A DNA stretch of 64,000 nucleotides from Tetragonia tetragonoides (Eukaryota; Streptophyta; Magnoliopsida; Caryophyllales; Aizoaceae): the NCBI GenBank assembly GCA_038025085.1, contig CM076139.1:48402807-48466806 (forward strand), in the 5' to 3' direction. Of the stretch, positions 1 to 11,730 are shown one piece after another; position 1 is the first letter of the stretch; every line of letters starts with the position of its first letter. The notes beneath the pieces were generated by a model, which was not told the DNA's origin, made no database searches, and saw nothing but the letters and a program-made list of their open reading frames with translations. Position numbers and translations under genes: made by a program.

Positions 1-779
1 ACTTACTACGCCGGCCGCAAACACTACGGTTCCTCCTTGAATCGGAACTGTAGTAGTATGCGTGTTTCACCCGTAGTAGTATGCTGTTTTTGCACTAGTG
101 ACGGTAAAATAAGTCCACACAAGACATGCTGACTTCAAAAAAGTAAGGTAATGGTGGTGGTGGTTTAGGAATAGCCCAATAAAAAATAAAGTTTGCCTAG
201 CTTTAATTTAAACATACATGGTATCACTACGCTAGCTTCGTAATTGATAACATAGAAAATCTCGAGCTAAACAATACCATGGGTGCCTATGTGATAAGTA
301 TTTTTTGCTTAACAAAAAGAGGGTGCAAGTGAATGACGATTGATACACCTCTCGCTATGTTATGTTTGGATTCTTGTGTTCAACTAGCAAATATATATTA
401 GACTTTGAGCTGGCAAGATCTGATTCGACCCGAAAACCGATCCGAACCTGAACTGCTTAAGACATGACTGAAACCTGACTCGAAAAGGTTTGACCTACTA
501 ATGACCCGACCTGCAAACGACTCGAACTCGACCTGAGACTCGAGTTTGTGAGACAAGAGTTGTCTGACCCGAAAACCCGACCCGCCAAAAATCCAAAATG
601 ACCGACCTGATCCGATAAAGGCCCCGACTTGCTGACTACCCGAACCCGAAGTAATCCGACTCGACCCAAACCGTTTGCCAGGCCTAATCTAACTGAACAA
701 CCACCAAATATATTGACCATGTCAACGTAGCATCAATAAAGGACTAGTATAGTTTCTAAAAGCTGACAGACACAAAGAA
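1..779. other. Gene-free flank with degenerate repeat
   Basis: No gene is recognisable here. Roughly 412-690 is a low-complexity stretch rich in CCGAAC/GACCCGA words, resembling the interior of the hAT-type element at 19,880-20,509. Exons 2 and 3 of the polyketide synthase whose exon 1 lies at 1,304-1,481 were looked for here and not found. Confidence 0.5.
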
Positions 780-872
780 TAGGAGGATAAAGAATCAAAC
801 TCATGACCTTATCTTACCAAACCAATTAGGAGTAAGTTTGAAACCATTAGACTAGGCCATCATCCTTACCGG
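780..872 (-). repeat. tRNA-derived SINE-like fragment
   Basis: On the minus strand an A-box-like word (TGGCCTAGTCTAATGG) is followed by a B-box-like word (GGTCATGAGTTTGATTC), the spacing expected of an internal RNA polymerase III promoter. It does not fold as a full tRNA, so I call it a SINE fragment. Confidence 0.4.
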
Positions 873-932
873 TGCCTATATGTTAAGTAATCTAGATCAG
901 AGTACATACTAACGCAATCTTTATCACACTAA

Positions 933-1229
933 GGTGGTGTTTAATACCTTGCAATCAATTGCAATGCAATGCAATCATTTTATAGAGTAAATGTGTTGTG
1001 GAAAATGAAGAAGGGGATGAAAATAAATAGAAAAAGTGAGTTTGATTACACTATCCAAAGTAATCACCATTACATTGGAAAAATTGAGCAATTGTGATTA
1101 CATTAGATAATACAATCAACCCCACTTTTTCCATCCCTCTCCTCCCACTCCTTCACTTTTCATCCCACATATACTCTATAAATTGATTGCATTACATTGC
1201 ATTTTAATTGCAAGGTAGTAAACGAGCCC
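933..1229. mobile_element. Tourist-like MITE (PIF/Harbinger type)
   Basis: The 297-bp element is flanked by a TAA target duplication (930-932 and 1,230-1,232). Its ends are imperfect inverted repeats: GTTTAATACCTTGCAAT on the left, and GTTTACTACCTTGCAAT as the reverse complement of the right end. A 3-bp TAA/TTA duplication is typical of Harbinger-type elements. No coding capacity. It lies downstream of exon 1 of polyketide synthase copy A, so it may sit in that gene's intron 1. Confidence 0.75.
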
Positions 1230-1303
1230 TAATTTTAAGAAAAAAGATGTAACACATCAGAAAATTAAGAAACTATACATTGAAATAGAAAGAGATCACT
1301 TAC

Positions 1304-1481
1304 ATATACGCTTGAACTTTTGTTTGACATCAACCAAATGCTCAGAATTAGTGACCTTAAAATAGTAATCAGGATAATCAGCTTGGTAAATATAGTTTGG
1401 TGGGTTAGCCCTTCCAATTGCTAGGATGCTAGCTGCACCCTCAGCTCTTTGCCCATTCCTGATTTCATTCATCTTCTCCAT
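1304..1481 (-). CDS. Type III polyketide synthase copy A, exon 1 only
   Basis: First exon of a chalcone-synthase-superfamily gene: ATG at 1,481, 59 codons plus one base, ending in the split Cys codon (T|GT) used by the conserved intron 1 of plant CHS genes; the donor GTAAGTG begins at 1,303. The peptide starts [18 protein letters not shown] and contains the family word [11 protein letters not shown]. It is nearly identical to exon 1 of copies B and C but reads LVDV where those read MLDV. In copy B the next exon begins 700 bp further on. Nothing similar is found between 1,303 and 1, so either intron 1 runs past the window edge, lengthened by the MITE at 933-1,229, or copy A is a truncated remnant. 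The product cannot be judged from this exon alone. Confidence 0.8.
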
Positions 1482-1552
1482 CTATTGTAGTTACTCTCTC
1501 TCTCAAAATTGTTTGTGGGTTGTGACTTACAATAATGCATGGAGCAAGCTTT

Positions 1553-1560
1553 CTTTTATA
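1553..1560 (-). promoter_or_regulatory. TATA box of polyketide synthase copy A
   Basis: TATAAAAG on the minus strand, about 72-79 bp upstream of the ATG. The same box in nearly the same context precedes copies B and C. Confidence 0.65.
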
Positions 1561-2883
1561 GCAGGCAGCTTGGAAATGAAAAATTGTGGGCGCCAATACA
1601 AAGGGGCTCTCCATCACTGAAGACAATGAATGAACCTGTATGTATATATATATGCTTGACTATTCCACAAGCTCAACACTTGCACACATGGCTCAGACCC
1701 ACCTGGATATTCTGTCCTCTTATATGTACCACTCCATGTCCCAACTATATCTTGACTGTCCGTGACTTTGTCATGCATCCCAATTTATTAATAAATATAA
1801 ATTAAAAGCTGACATATCGGGTATAAAAGGAGTGGGACAGGAGACGACACACAAAATGGGACAGAAAATCCTTACTGTGCTCATATTGCATGTCTTATTC
1901 TTCTTGTCAACGTTCACATTCTACAATTTGTCATCATGTACTACAACAAATTGCCTTGCGTTTCGTTCCTTTCTGTAAGTTTCGCGTCAGCCTATAACTT
2001 TTATCGTGTGCTTGAATACTTGAATTTGAAATAATGAATATAAGGTTAATTTGTTTTTGAAAGTCTAACATAATTATAGGTTTTAAGTTGATTCAATTTC
2101 ATCACCTTTTATAAAGCTTTAAAGTTGGAGAATTTCACCTTGACATTTCATATTCTTCTCACTATATTCCCTATATTTGGGGGATTTACTTCATCAAAAT
2201 GATAGGTGTAAAAAAAATTCTTATTCCATTGAGATTGAAATTCAAAATTTCGATCAATTTGAGTATCCAAACACACTTATTTTTGGGTTCTTTTAGGCGA
2301 CCTTAGAATGTGTTGAGTCTACGAAGGGAGCTCAAAGTTGAAAAGTTCTTTAGACGAGGTAAGACATGCACAAGGGAACAAAGTGACTGCCTGGGGGGTT
2401 TCCTGGTAGGGCCCTCCGACGGTCAAGTCAGTATCCGTACAGGTAGAGAGAGAAAATGGAGAGAGATTATTTAGGAATGCGTGTTAGAGAGAAAAAAATT
2501 ACCTTGAATACTGACTACTAGAGGGTATTTATAGCTGACGTCAATGATAGGGTACGTAATTATCATACCCTGTCAGATGTCAGACGTCAGACGTCAGCCT
2601 CTCTACCTCCTATTTTGGGTCTTTCTTTATGGAATTTTGGGCCTGAATTGACGGGCTAACGTGTTAGAGGAATAATTTTGATTTTTAGGAGGTCTTTCAT
2701 GACCACTCTGCATGCCACGTGTCATCCTCCTATTGGTCGATTGACTTTCTCACTTTGAGACTTTGAGACATTGAGTAGTTCACTTTGTGGTGACGTGGCA
2801 AAGGGGTTCCCAAAAGGGATATTTTGGGTCCCAACAACACTATTGGTATGTTTTGCTTTATTTAAAGTACGTTGTTTGGGTCT

Positions 2884-3019
2884 GAGCATTGATGGCCTAG
2901 TAGTAAAGATTGAGATCCTAAATACATTAGGTCCCAGTTTCAAATCTCTCCTTCTTTTTTGTATGTAAATTAATTGCATTGGTCTCTGTGCCTCCCTTGA
3001 ACCAAAAAAGAAAAAAAAA
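2884..3019 (+). repeat. tRNA-derived SINE with A-rich tail
   Basis: An A-box-like word (TGGCCTAGTAGTAAAG) and a B-box-like word (GGTCCCAGTTTCAAATC) are followed by a 3' part ending in an A-rich tail (AAAAAAGAAAAAAAAA). GTTTGG occurs at both flanks and may be the target duplication. The paralogous copy is at 10,474-10,614. Confidence 0.6.
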
Positions 3020-3555
3020 GTTTGGCTTAATTTGCTAGATGATCTGCTTCTGAATATAATTGGTGAACAACATGATGAGCTCAAATCAAATATCATCTTT
3101 TGTTTTTTCTCATCAAAATCAAATATCATCTAGTTTGTCTAATGAACTATCCAACTTCCGTTGCTTCCAAGCTAAGGTCATGTTTAAGGAACCAACCCAC
3201 TATGTTACGGGAGTCACTTCCAAAGCAAACGTTAAAACGTTCAAATGGGGCCAATAAAATGTTGATAAGTCTACAAGAACATATGTCAAACTATGCTTAA
3301 AAGGAACTTATAGCAAATACTAGTGAGTTTCCTTTTCATGTTCACCGAGTCACTTCTATATATCCGTCGTTTTGGGAAATGAACTTGGTAAATATCTGTG
3401 GCAAATTTTATATCTTGGAAGGGGTAACATAGTTGGTTGTAAGGTTAGATTTTAAGGTAAAGGTCATTGGTTCAATTCCTATTAAGCCCTCTTTAATGAG
3501 CATGTCTGCAAGATTTGTCTTGTTGGCTTGTTTGGTGCGTGTGGTTTGCAACTTA

Positions 3556-3893
3556 TGGCCTTGTTTGGCAAATAGCGGATTGTATCAAAATTAGAGGATT
3601 GGGGTTAGTTTAGAGTATTTGACTAGAAAACCCGCTAATTTAAGGTGTTTGGTTAATAGCGGATTGGATTGAAACCGCTAATTTTAAAAACGCTAAAAAG
3701 TCGCGGATTCAAGTTAGAGGATTCTCATTTATTAAATAAAGAACATGATTATCCACATTTATACAAATCAGCTAATTTACCAAACACATTTATAAAAATA
3801 AGTATTACAATCCTCTAGTCAAATACACTAATACAATTCTCTAATAAAATCTACTAATGTAATTCGCTATTCGCTAATTGCCAAAGAAAGTCT
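3556..3893. mobile_element. Tourist-like MITE
   Basis: 338-bp non-coding element flanked by TTA (3,553-3,555 and 3,894-3,896). Its imperfect terminal inverted repeats share the core TTTGGCAAATAGCG / TTTGGCAATTAGCG. The interior contains several GCGGATTG/AATCCGC-type words. Inserted before the segmental duplication (copy at 11,152-11,489). Confidence 0.65.
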
Positions 3894-4133
3894 TTATCTA
3901 GTGCACCTTACACGCTAATAAGGTGACATATCAAATCATGCATGAAAGGAAGTTATAGCAAACTTGCTCGTTCGTTGTCTTGGAGGCTTCTTGAGACTTT
4001 GGAAAAGTAAAAAGTTAGACTTGTCTAATTGCCTAGCTAGTACACACAAAGTCACAATCTTGTCGTCTTCCCGTCTAAGACTATATACTTAAATTGCTCT
4101 TTTCTTCCAAGTCCCTGACCAGATTGTGTCTTT

Positions 4134-4923
4134 TTTTTTTTTAAAAAAGCAAGACAACCAAGTAATCTCTCTTGGAGATTAATCTAAAGTGTCTTTACTA
4201 ATAGATTAGTGAAGGACTTAGATGAAACAATTACAGCTAAGAACAAATAAAAAAGAAATCTAAAAATGATACAAATATTGAACCATATTCATCTTTCCAA
4301 CTCTATCTTGTTCTTCAGCTCCAGACATCAAAAAACAAAGAGGATCAGGATCCTCAAACACCAACAACCAGTAAACGATTTTTTATATACATATATATTT
4401 TTTTTGCTTTAGATTTTTCAGATCTTAAAACCCAAAAACCCCAAATTCTTCATTCATAAGCCCGAAATCAACCTAGATCGAAACCATGACTTAAAGGTCG
4501 CCGACAAGGCTCGACCTGAGACAAAAACATCGATTTCTTCGGAAAAAATACCGAAAAAAGAAAAACTTAAGACGAAGGTCGAGATGTCATCCCCGATCTA
4601 CACTTCGAAAGCTCAAAAGATTGATTGGGAAAAAAAAAAATCCCAAACAAATTCCAGATCTGTAGTGGGATGAAAGGCTCTAAAATTCTCTCTCTTTTTC
4701 CCCAATGAATCGGGATAGACCAATAATATATGAAGGGGTAGAGAAGGAGCTTGAGGATGAAAGATGGCTAGAGAATAAACTTGAAAGTGAAAAAGGCTGA
4801 AGAGGGAGCTTGGAGGGAGAGAGGCAGCTGAAAATTTTCTTTGGAGAGCTAGGGGTTTTAGAGAGAGAAACTCTCTAAAAACCCTTTTGGGGCTTGGCAG
4901 CTAGGTAGATTTAGTAAGACCAC
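4134..4923 (-). mobile_element. Non-autonomous poly(A) retroposon, about 790 bp
   Basis: A T-tract at the left edge (a poly(A) tail on the minus strand) and a target duplication of about 13-15 bp around ATTGTGTCTTT (4,122-4,133 and 4,927-4,937) mark target-primed retrotransposition on the minus strand. The interior has no open frame. It begins, on the minus strand, with a CT-rich leader resembling a plant LINE 5' UTR or a processed transcript. Its source gene is not recognised. The copy at 11,731-12,531 shares the same target site, so insertion predates the duplication. Confidence 0.6.
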
Positions 4924-5487
4924 CAAATTGTGTCTTTGCTTGGTCATTATTACCTATCAAACTCAAGTTATAGAGTTCAAATTTAGAAGATTATTTCAAA
5001 AAAGTAAAAAGAAAAAATTAAAGTTTTGTTGAAGTAACTTATGACTAAATGCATCAAACCACATTGATCGATCCATACATATTTTTATGATGTGTGTTGA
5101 TGAGTACCATATGTCAATTTCATTGATCTAGAATTTCATTATTGAAGGCATAACTGTCTGGCTCATTACATTATTTTACCACACCTCATTAAGCAATCAT
5201 AACACTCTCAGTACTACTATCCGATCCGATCTGCAGACTAGCTAGTAAGCATAAACTAATAAACAAACCACAGATTATATTGCGTCATAGTTTTGGATTC
5301 GAATCCTGACTGCTGCATCGTATATCCCACGCCTAACTCCTTTATGAAGACTCAGGGTAGGGTTTATAGGGCGCCCAAAAAAAACGTAATCCACTATTTT
5401 ATTTTATTTTATTTTATGTTGTGACATTATATATTGAACAAATTAAGCTTAGTTTTTTGAAATTTAATGAGTGATGTTAACATGTCA

Positions 5488-8043
5488 TTACTCATGCAAG
5501 GGAACACTTCGCAGTGCTAAAGCCTCAATGGTCAATCCAGGTCCAAACCCAAACATGACACCCCAATCAAACCCTAACCCAGTTGTAGTTTTCCCTTCTT
5601 CAAGTGACATTTTCCTCATTTCATCCATCATAAACAAAACCCCAATACTTGACATGTTTCCATATTCACTCAAAATGTGCCTTGACGCTTTAAGCTTCTC
5701 TTTGTCAAGCCCTAGCTCGGCTTCAATGCTATTGAGGACTGCTGGTCCACCATTGTGTGCAATCCAGAATATGGAGTTCCAATCGTCGATACCGATAGGG
5801 GAGAAGATCTTGATGAGACTTTGCTCGATAGAGCCGGAGATCAAGCATGGGAGATCCTTACGAAGGTGGAATGTTTGGCCCATGTTGATAATCTCTGAGT
5901 AGGCTGCACCATCTGTGTTGGGTATGGTCATCTGTATTCCTGTTGTGCATAATGTTCAAAACAAGGTCTTAATTCTCGATAAATTAATATTCTCCACAGA
6001 AAATAAATTATTTATAGAAATTTTACTCTGATAATAACTATCACAAAAACTTTTTTAAGACATCTTTACTATAAGTTTTAGTAAGATGGGATTACCTTTT
6101 AGTGAAACGAGGATCGTGTCTCATAATAAATGATTCCTGCATTTTTAAATAGTGATTATATTTTTCCGTAAGTTGGTCTTATATAAGATTTGCTGAAACT
6201 TGTATAAGGTATTACCGTAACTCTCGGTTTTAGGAAAACAGATGTCACTTTTCACTCCTACATTTCTAAATGTTTTAGCATGAGATTGCGAGTTAATATT
6301 ACACAAGACTTGCCGTTGGTTTATCATCTATATGTTTTTTTTAATGCAGGCTTAAGTGACATGATAAGGTAACGCACTATGTGTTTTGACTATGTATAGC
6401 AAATGCATGTCCTCGAAGCATATGATGTAGTCTTAAAGAACGGATCTATAAAATTAACATCAAGGTCGCCAATAAAAGGTTCAGGCCAGGTTTAATTCCT
6501 GCTGACTGTTGCGTCGCATATCTTGTGATCGACCCCTCCATAAAAACTCAGGACAACGTTTATGAGGGCGCTTAAAGGGAGCGTAATCCATTTTAATATG
6601 TAGTAGTGCAATATACCTGAAACCAGTTGGAATAATGGTGTTTCATCAATTGACAAATCAGGCTCAGCACCCACAATAACAGCAGCAGCACCATCACCAA
6701 ATAACGCTTGTCCAATCAAGGAGTCAATTTGGATTTCAGAAGGACCGTGAAAATTAACCGCAGTAATCTCAGCACAAACAATAAGAATACGAGCACCCTT
6801 ATTGTTCTCAGCAATGTCCTTAGCATGGCGGAGGATGTGAGGTCCGGCATGACAACCTACCAAGTACATGACAGTCCGATGAACCGAGACGTCGAGCTCG
6901 AGGATCTTAGCCATTTCATAGTCAGCCCCAGGCATGGACAAAGCTAAGGTGTTGTAGACAATGAGGTGAGTGATTTTCGATTTCGGTTGTCCCCATTCTT
7001 TGATGGCCTTAAGGGCAGCTTCTTTGCCGAGCTTTGGTAGATACTTGGTTGTCATTGCACGACGAACATCGTGAGAAACTTCACCGTAGGTTAACATGTT
7101 TGGATTTTGCTTTAGAATTTCTTCTGTTAGGTAAAAATGTCGCTTTCTTATCATGGTCTTTTCGCCTGTAAAATTTGATGTACGAGTTAGTTGACAAGAC
7201 ATGTTCTCTTCATCTTCTTTTTACTAAACTTATCTGCATAATAATGAATTGAAATTTACTGAACTGAACTTATTTTACTGAATTTACAATAAAAATGAAT
7301 AAAATTGTACTTCGATTTATCAAAGTGAACTGAAATTTACTGAATACTTCAAAGAAAAGTTGAAGATAACAGGGCCTTATTGATGCATGGTACAACAGTC
7401 AACAGGTCATTCTTGTCAAATTTGTTTGAGATACCTTCTTGAAATGGTTCTTTAAGATTATGTACTTTAACATACCTTCATGATTGGATATATAAAAGAA
7501 AATAATTTGGAATGCAAGATATATACTACAACAAACCACGGACGATTTTTCAAAGAGAACACAATCAAGTACTTAACTTGTTGTATTTAGCATATTAGTG
7601 CAATTATGACTACATCATCAATGGTTTTGATAGACTGATAATAATGCACACAACAATATTCACTTATTGATGCTCGTCATGTGTTAAGTTGACTACAATT
7701 AAAAAAGTAAGTAAAAAAAGTTTTTATACATGTCAATAAATATCTACAACTGTAATGCAAAAATTTAACTCATGCATTGAAATAATCTAATTCTTAAGTG
7801 CTTTTATGCATGACGAAAATGATGAGGATATGACATAAGCTTAAAGGAATGAGATTATCACTTACATATACGCTTGAATTTTTGTTTGACATCAAGCATA
7901 TGCTCAGAATTAGTGACCTTAAAATAGTAATCAGGATAATCAGCTTGGTAAATATAGTTTGGTGGGTTTGCCCTTCCAATTGCTAGGATGCTAGCTGCAC
8001 CCTCAGCTCTTTGGCCATTCCTAATTTCATTCATCTTCTCCAT
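5488..8043 (-). CDS. Type III polyketide synthase copy B (divergent CHS-like)
   Basis: Homodimeric plant type III polyketide synthases extend a CoA starter with malonyl-CoA. Exons 7,866-8,043, 6,617-7,165 and 5,488-5,939 total 1,179 nt, encoding 392 residues, the usual family length (about 390). Catalytic Cys164 (VGCHAG), His304 (FWIAHNGG), Asn337 (YGNMSS), gatekeepers F215 and F266 and the GFGPG loop are present, so the enzyme looks active. The pocket differs from chalcone synthase: S133 is L, T197 is N, and the G256 position is S. The Cys164 surroundings read LVGCHAGPH instead of QQGCFAGGT. These positions set starter choice and chain length in the family, so ordinary chalcone synthase activity is doubtful; the product is unknown. 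Intron 1 is at the conserved Cys60 codon; intron 2 (5,940-6,616) is unusual for CHS and contains a MITE and a SINE-like 3' fragment. Confidence 0.93.
6042..6200. mobile_element. MITE inside intron 2 of polyketide synthase copy B
   Basis: Belongs to the same family as 22,367-22,740. It starts with an ACAAAAACTT-like word, has AGTTTTAGTAAGA and AAATAGTGAT segments inside, and ends with a TTGGTCTTATATAAG-like word. The duplicate in copy C starts near 13,629. Non-coding. Confidence 0.5.
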
Positions 8044-8126
8044 CTTATAATAATTAATTACCTCTCTCTCTCTAAATGAGTGTTTGTGGGTTGTGATGAG
8101 TTACAATAATGCATGGAACAAGCTTA

Positions 8127-8134
8127 CTTTTATA
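8127..8134 (-). promoter_or_regulatory. TATA box of polyketide synthase copy B
   Basis: TATAAAAG on the minus strand, 84-91 bp upstream of the ATG at 8,043, inside a block (CTGCCTATAAAAGTAAGCTT) conserved among the copies. A CT/GA-rich leader lies between it and the start codon. Confidence 0.7.
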
Positions 8135-9480
8135 GGCAGCTCAGGCAAATAAAAAATTAAAAATTGTGGCCGCCAAATTAAAGTGGCTCTCCATTACTGA
8201 AGAAAGTGAACCTCGTATATACTAATTTACTTCCACAACAAGAACACTGTTGCATGTCCTATTCTTCTTCTGTAGTTCCTATTACACATTTTGTCATCGT
8301 GTATGTACCGAAAGTTGCGTTCCGTTTCGTTCCTTTCTTTAAGTTTCGTGTCAATTTAACTATTATGAAAATGAGTTTTTACTTTGTATTTGAATACTTG
8401 AATTTGAAATGATGGATTTGAGGTGAATTTATTTTTGAAAGTCTAAAATAAAACGTTGAAGAATATTAAATTACGCGTGCCCCCTTTACCTTGTCATTTC
8501 ATTTTCTACTTCCTCCTTCCTCTTACCTACATTTGAAAGATTTCACTTCATCAAAATGCTAAGTGTAAAGACATTTTCTTCTATTAAAACTCACATCTAT
8601 ACTTAATATTAAAACACACCGTACCATTACCATGTGACACTTTCATGAAATCTTTGCTTTCTTTTTAGTTGCCACGCACGTAGTTCACCTATGCCATGTT
8701 GCACTCATATCAGCATTACTAAAACTCAAAGATTGTGTTGAGATTTGAACTCGATCATTATCTCTAGGTTGTTATATTAACTCTTATGCCAAATGTGCTA
8801 ATAATTTATATAGTTTGTTTGTTTTGTGTAATACAATATACTTCAAGGCTATCACATCATTCTTTTGGACAAACTGAGTTTTTTAGGCTAAACGTACAGC
8901 TCACTTATTCAAGATTTCCTAAACGCGGATTATTTTTTCATTACGTGGTTGTTGTTGCACTTTCATTTTATCTTTTCAACAATTAATAATTATAATATTT
9001 GAAAAGGTGTAACTTTTGATAAAATTCACATGAAACATAGTGTTTTATTGTCCTAAATAAGTTAATTTAACCGTACGGTTATTTCAAATTAGTTAGATAA
9101 TCTGCTTCCGAATTAAATCGATGTACAACATGATGAGCATAAATCATATACGAGTATCATCTGGTTTGTCTAATGAACTATACTAATTTACTTCCACAAG
9201 AAGAACACTTTGCTGCATGTCCTATTCTTGTTTTGTAGTTCCTATTACACATTTTGTCATCGTATATGTACCGGAAGTTGTGTTCCGTTTCGTTCCTTTC
9301 TTCAAGTTTCGTGTCAATTTAACTATTATGGAAATGAGTTTTTACTTTGTGTTTGAATACTTGAATTTGAAATGATGGATTTGAGGTGAATTTGTTTTTG
9401 AAAGTCTAAAATAAAACGTTGAAGAATATTAAATTACGCGCGCCTCCTTTACCTTGTCATTTCATTTTCTACTTCCTCCT
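8135..9480. other. Upstream region of copy B, with internal partial repeat
   Basis: No gene. About 8,218-8,520 is repeated directly at 9,182-9,480, and more distantly at 1,877-2,050. At 9,480 the sequence switches abruptly to the spacer type seen at 1,877. These switches look like crossover junctions from unequal recombination within the array. Confidence 0.6.
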
Positions 9481-10473
9481 GTGCTCATATTGCATGTCTT
9501 ATTCTTCTTGTCAACGTTCATATTCTGCAATTTGTCATCATGTACTACAACAAGTTGTCTTGCGTTTCGTTCCTTTCTGCAAGTTTCGCGTCAGCCTATA
9601 ACTTTTATCGTGTGCTTGAATACTTGAATTTGAAATAATGAATTTAAGGTTAATTTGTTTTTGAAAGTTTAAAATAATTATACGTTTTAAATTGATTCAA
9701 TTTCATCACCTTTTATAAAGCTTTAAAGTTGGAGAATTTCACCTTGACATTTCATATTCTTCTCACTATATTCCCTATATTTGGGGGATTTACTTCATCA
9801 AAATGATAGGTGTAAAAAAACTTCTTATTCCATCGAGATTGAAATTCAAAATTTGATCAATTTGAGTATCCAAACACACTTATTTTTGAGTTTTTTTAGG
9901 CGACGCTAGAATGTGTCGAGTCTACGAAGGGAGCTCAAAGCTGAAAAGTTCTTTAGACGAGGTAAGACATGCACAAGGGAACAAAGTGACTGCCTGGGGG
10001 GTTTCCTGGTAGGGCCCTCCGACGGTCAAGTCGGTATCCGTACAGGTAGAGAGAGATTATTTAGGAATGCGTGTTAGAGAGAAAAAAATTACCTTGAATA
10101 CTGACTACTAGAGGGTATTTATAGCTGACGTCAATGATAGGGTACGTAATTATCATACCTTGTCAGATGTCAGACGTCAGACGTCAGCCTCTCCACCTCC
10201 GATTTTGGGTCGTCCTTTAGGAAATTTTGGGCCTGAATTGACGGGCTAACGTGTCAGAGGAATGATTTCGATTTTTAGGAGGTCTTTCATGACCACTCTG
10301 CATGCCACGTGTCATCTTCCTATTGGTCGGTTGACTTTCTCACTTTGAGACTTTGAGACATTGAGTCGTTCACATTGTGGTGATGTGGCAAAGGGGTTCC
10401 CAAAAGGGATATTTTGGGTCCCAACAACACTATTGGTATGTTTTGCTTTATTTAAAGTACGTTGTTTGGGTCT

Positions 10474-10614
10474 GAGCATTGAGGTTTTGGCCTAGTAGTA
10501 AAGATTGAGACCTTAGGTACATTAGGTCCCAGTTTCAAATCTCTCATTCTTTTTTGTATGCAAATTAATTGCATTGGCCTTTGTGCCTCCCTTGAACCAA
10601 AAAAGAAAAAAAAA
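10474..10614 (+). repeat. SINE, duplicate of 2,884-3,019
   Basis: Same A-box, B-box and A-rich tail as the unit-1 copy, with a few differences (GGTTTT inserted before GGCCTAGTAG). Carried along by the segmental duplication. Confidence 0.6.
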
Positions 10615-11151
10615 GTTTGGCTTAATTTGCTAGATGATCTGCTTCTGAATTTAATTGGTGAACAACATGATGAGCTCAAATCAAATATCATCTTTTGTTT
10701 TTGCTCATCAAAATCAAATATCATCTAGTTTGTCTAATGAACTATCCAACTTCCGTTGCTTCCAAGCTAAGGTCTTGTTTCAGGAACCAACCCACTATGT
10801 TACGGGAGTCACTTCCAAAGCAAACGTTAAAACGTTCAAATGGGGCCAATAAAATGTTGATAAGTCTACAAGAAGATATGTCAAACTATGCTTAAAAGGA
10901 ACTTATAGCAAATACTAGTGAGTTTCCTTTTCATGTTCACCGAGTCACTTCTATATATCCTTCGTTTTGGGAAATGAACTTGGTAAATATCTGTGGCAAA
11001 TTTCATATCTTGAAAGGGGTAGCATAGTTGGTTGTAACGTTAGATTTTAAGGCAAAGGTCATTGGTTCAATTCCTATTAAGCCCTCTTTAATGAGCATGT
11101 CTGCAAGATTTGTCTTGTTGACTTGTTTGGTGCCGTGTGGTTTGCAACTTA

Positions 11152-11489
11152 TGGCCTTGTTTGGCAAATAGCGGATTGTATCAAAATTAGAGGATTGGGG
11201 TTAGTTTAGAGTATTTGACTAGAAAACCCGCTAATTTAAGATGTTTGGTTAATAGCGGATTGGATTGAAACCGCTAATTTTAAAAACGCTAAAAAGTAGC
11301 GGATTCAAGTTAGAGGATTCTCATTTATTAAATAAAGAACATGATTATCCACATTTATACAAATCAGCTAATTTACCAAACACATTTATACAAATCAGTA
11401 TTACAATCCTCTAGTTAAATACACTAATACAATCCTCTAATAAAATCTGCTAATGCAATCTACTATTCGCTAATTGACATACAAAGTCT
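11152..11489. mobile_element. Tourist-like MITE, duplicate of 3,556-3,893
   Basis: TTA lies on both sides (11,149-11,151 and 11,490-11,492), with the same termini as the unit-1 copy. Carried along by the segmental duplication. Confidence 0.65.
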
Positions 11490-11730
11490 TTATCTAGCGC
11501 ACCTTACACGCTAATAAGGTGACATATCAAATCATGCTTGAAAGGAATTTATTTGCAAACTTGCTCGTTCGTTGTCTTGGAGGCTTCTTGAGACTTTGGA
11601 AAAGTAAAAAGTTAGACCTGTCTAATTGCCTAGCTAGTACACACAAAGTCTCAATCTTGTCGTCTTCCCGTCTAAGACTATATACTTAAATTGCTCTTTT
11701 CTTCCAAGTCCCTGACCAAATTGTGTCTTT

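Larger units (their letters stand above)
1877..9182. repeat. Segmental duplication, unit 1
   Basis: This block (spacer plus polyketide synthase copy B plus upstream region) is repeated from 9,481 onward. Matching landmarks are 1,877/9,481, the synthase stop codon at 5,488/13,071 and exon 1 at 7,866/16,868. The offset is about 7.59 kb until the extra insertions in copy C raise it to about 9.0 kb. Alignment by eye shows only scattered substitutions and small indels, so the duplication is recent. The copies share the same SINE, MITE and retroposon insertions. Confidence 0.85.

Noticed and set aside
2722..3129. 135-codon minus-strand frame (and its copy at 10,452-10,724)
   Set aside because: It runs through a SINE and its A-rich tail (Phe/Ser-rich product) and shows no domain.
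3431..3510. Possible tRNA gene (A-box and GGTTCAATTCC-like B-box)
   Set aside because: No cloverleaf or anticodon stem can be drawn; more likely a SINE remnant. The same applies to 780-872, 5,285-5,380, 18,279-18,480, 22,826-23,031 and 27,765-27,860.
5471..5902. 143-codon plus-strand frame over polyketide synthase exon 3
   Set aside because: It is the antisense shadow of a conserved exon; the same shadow appears at copy C.
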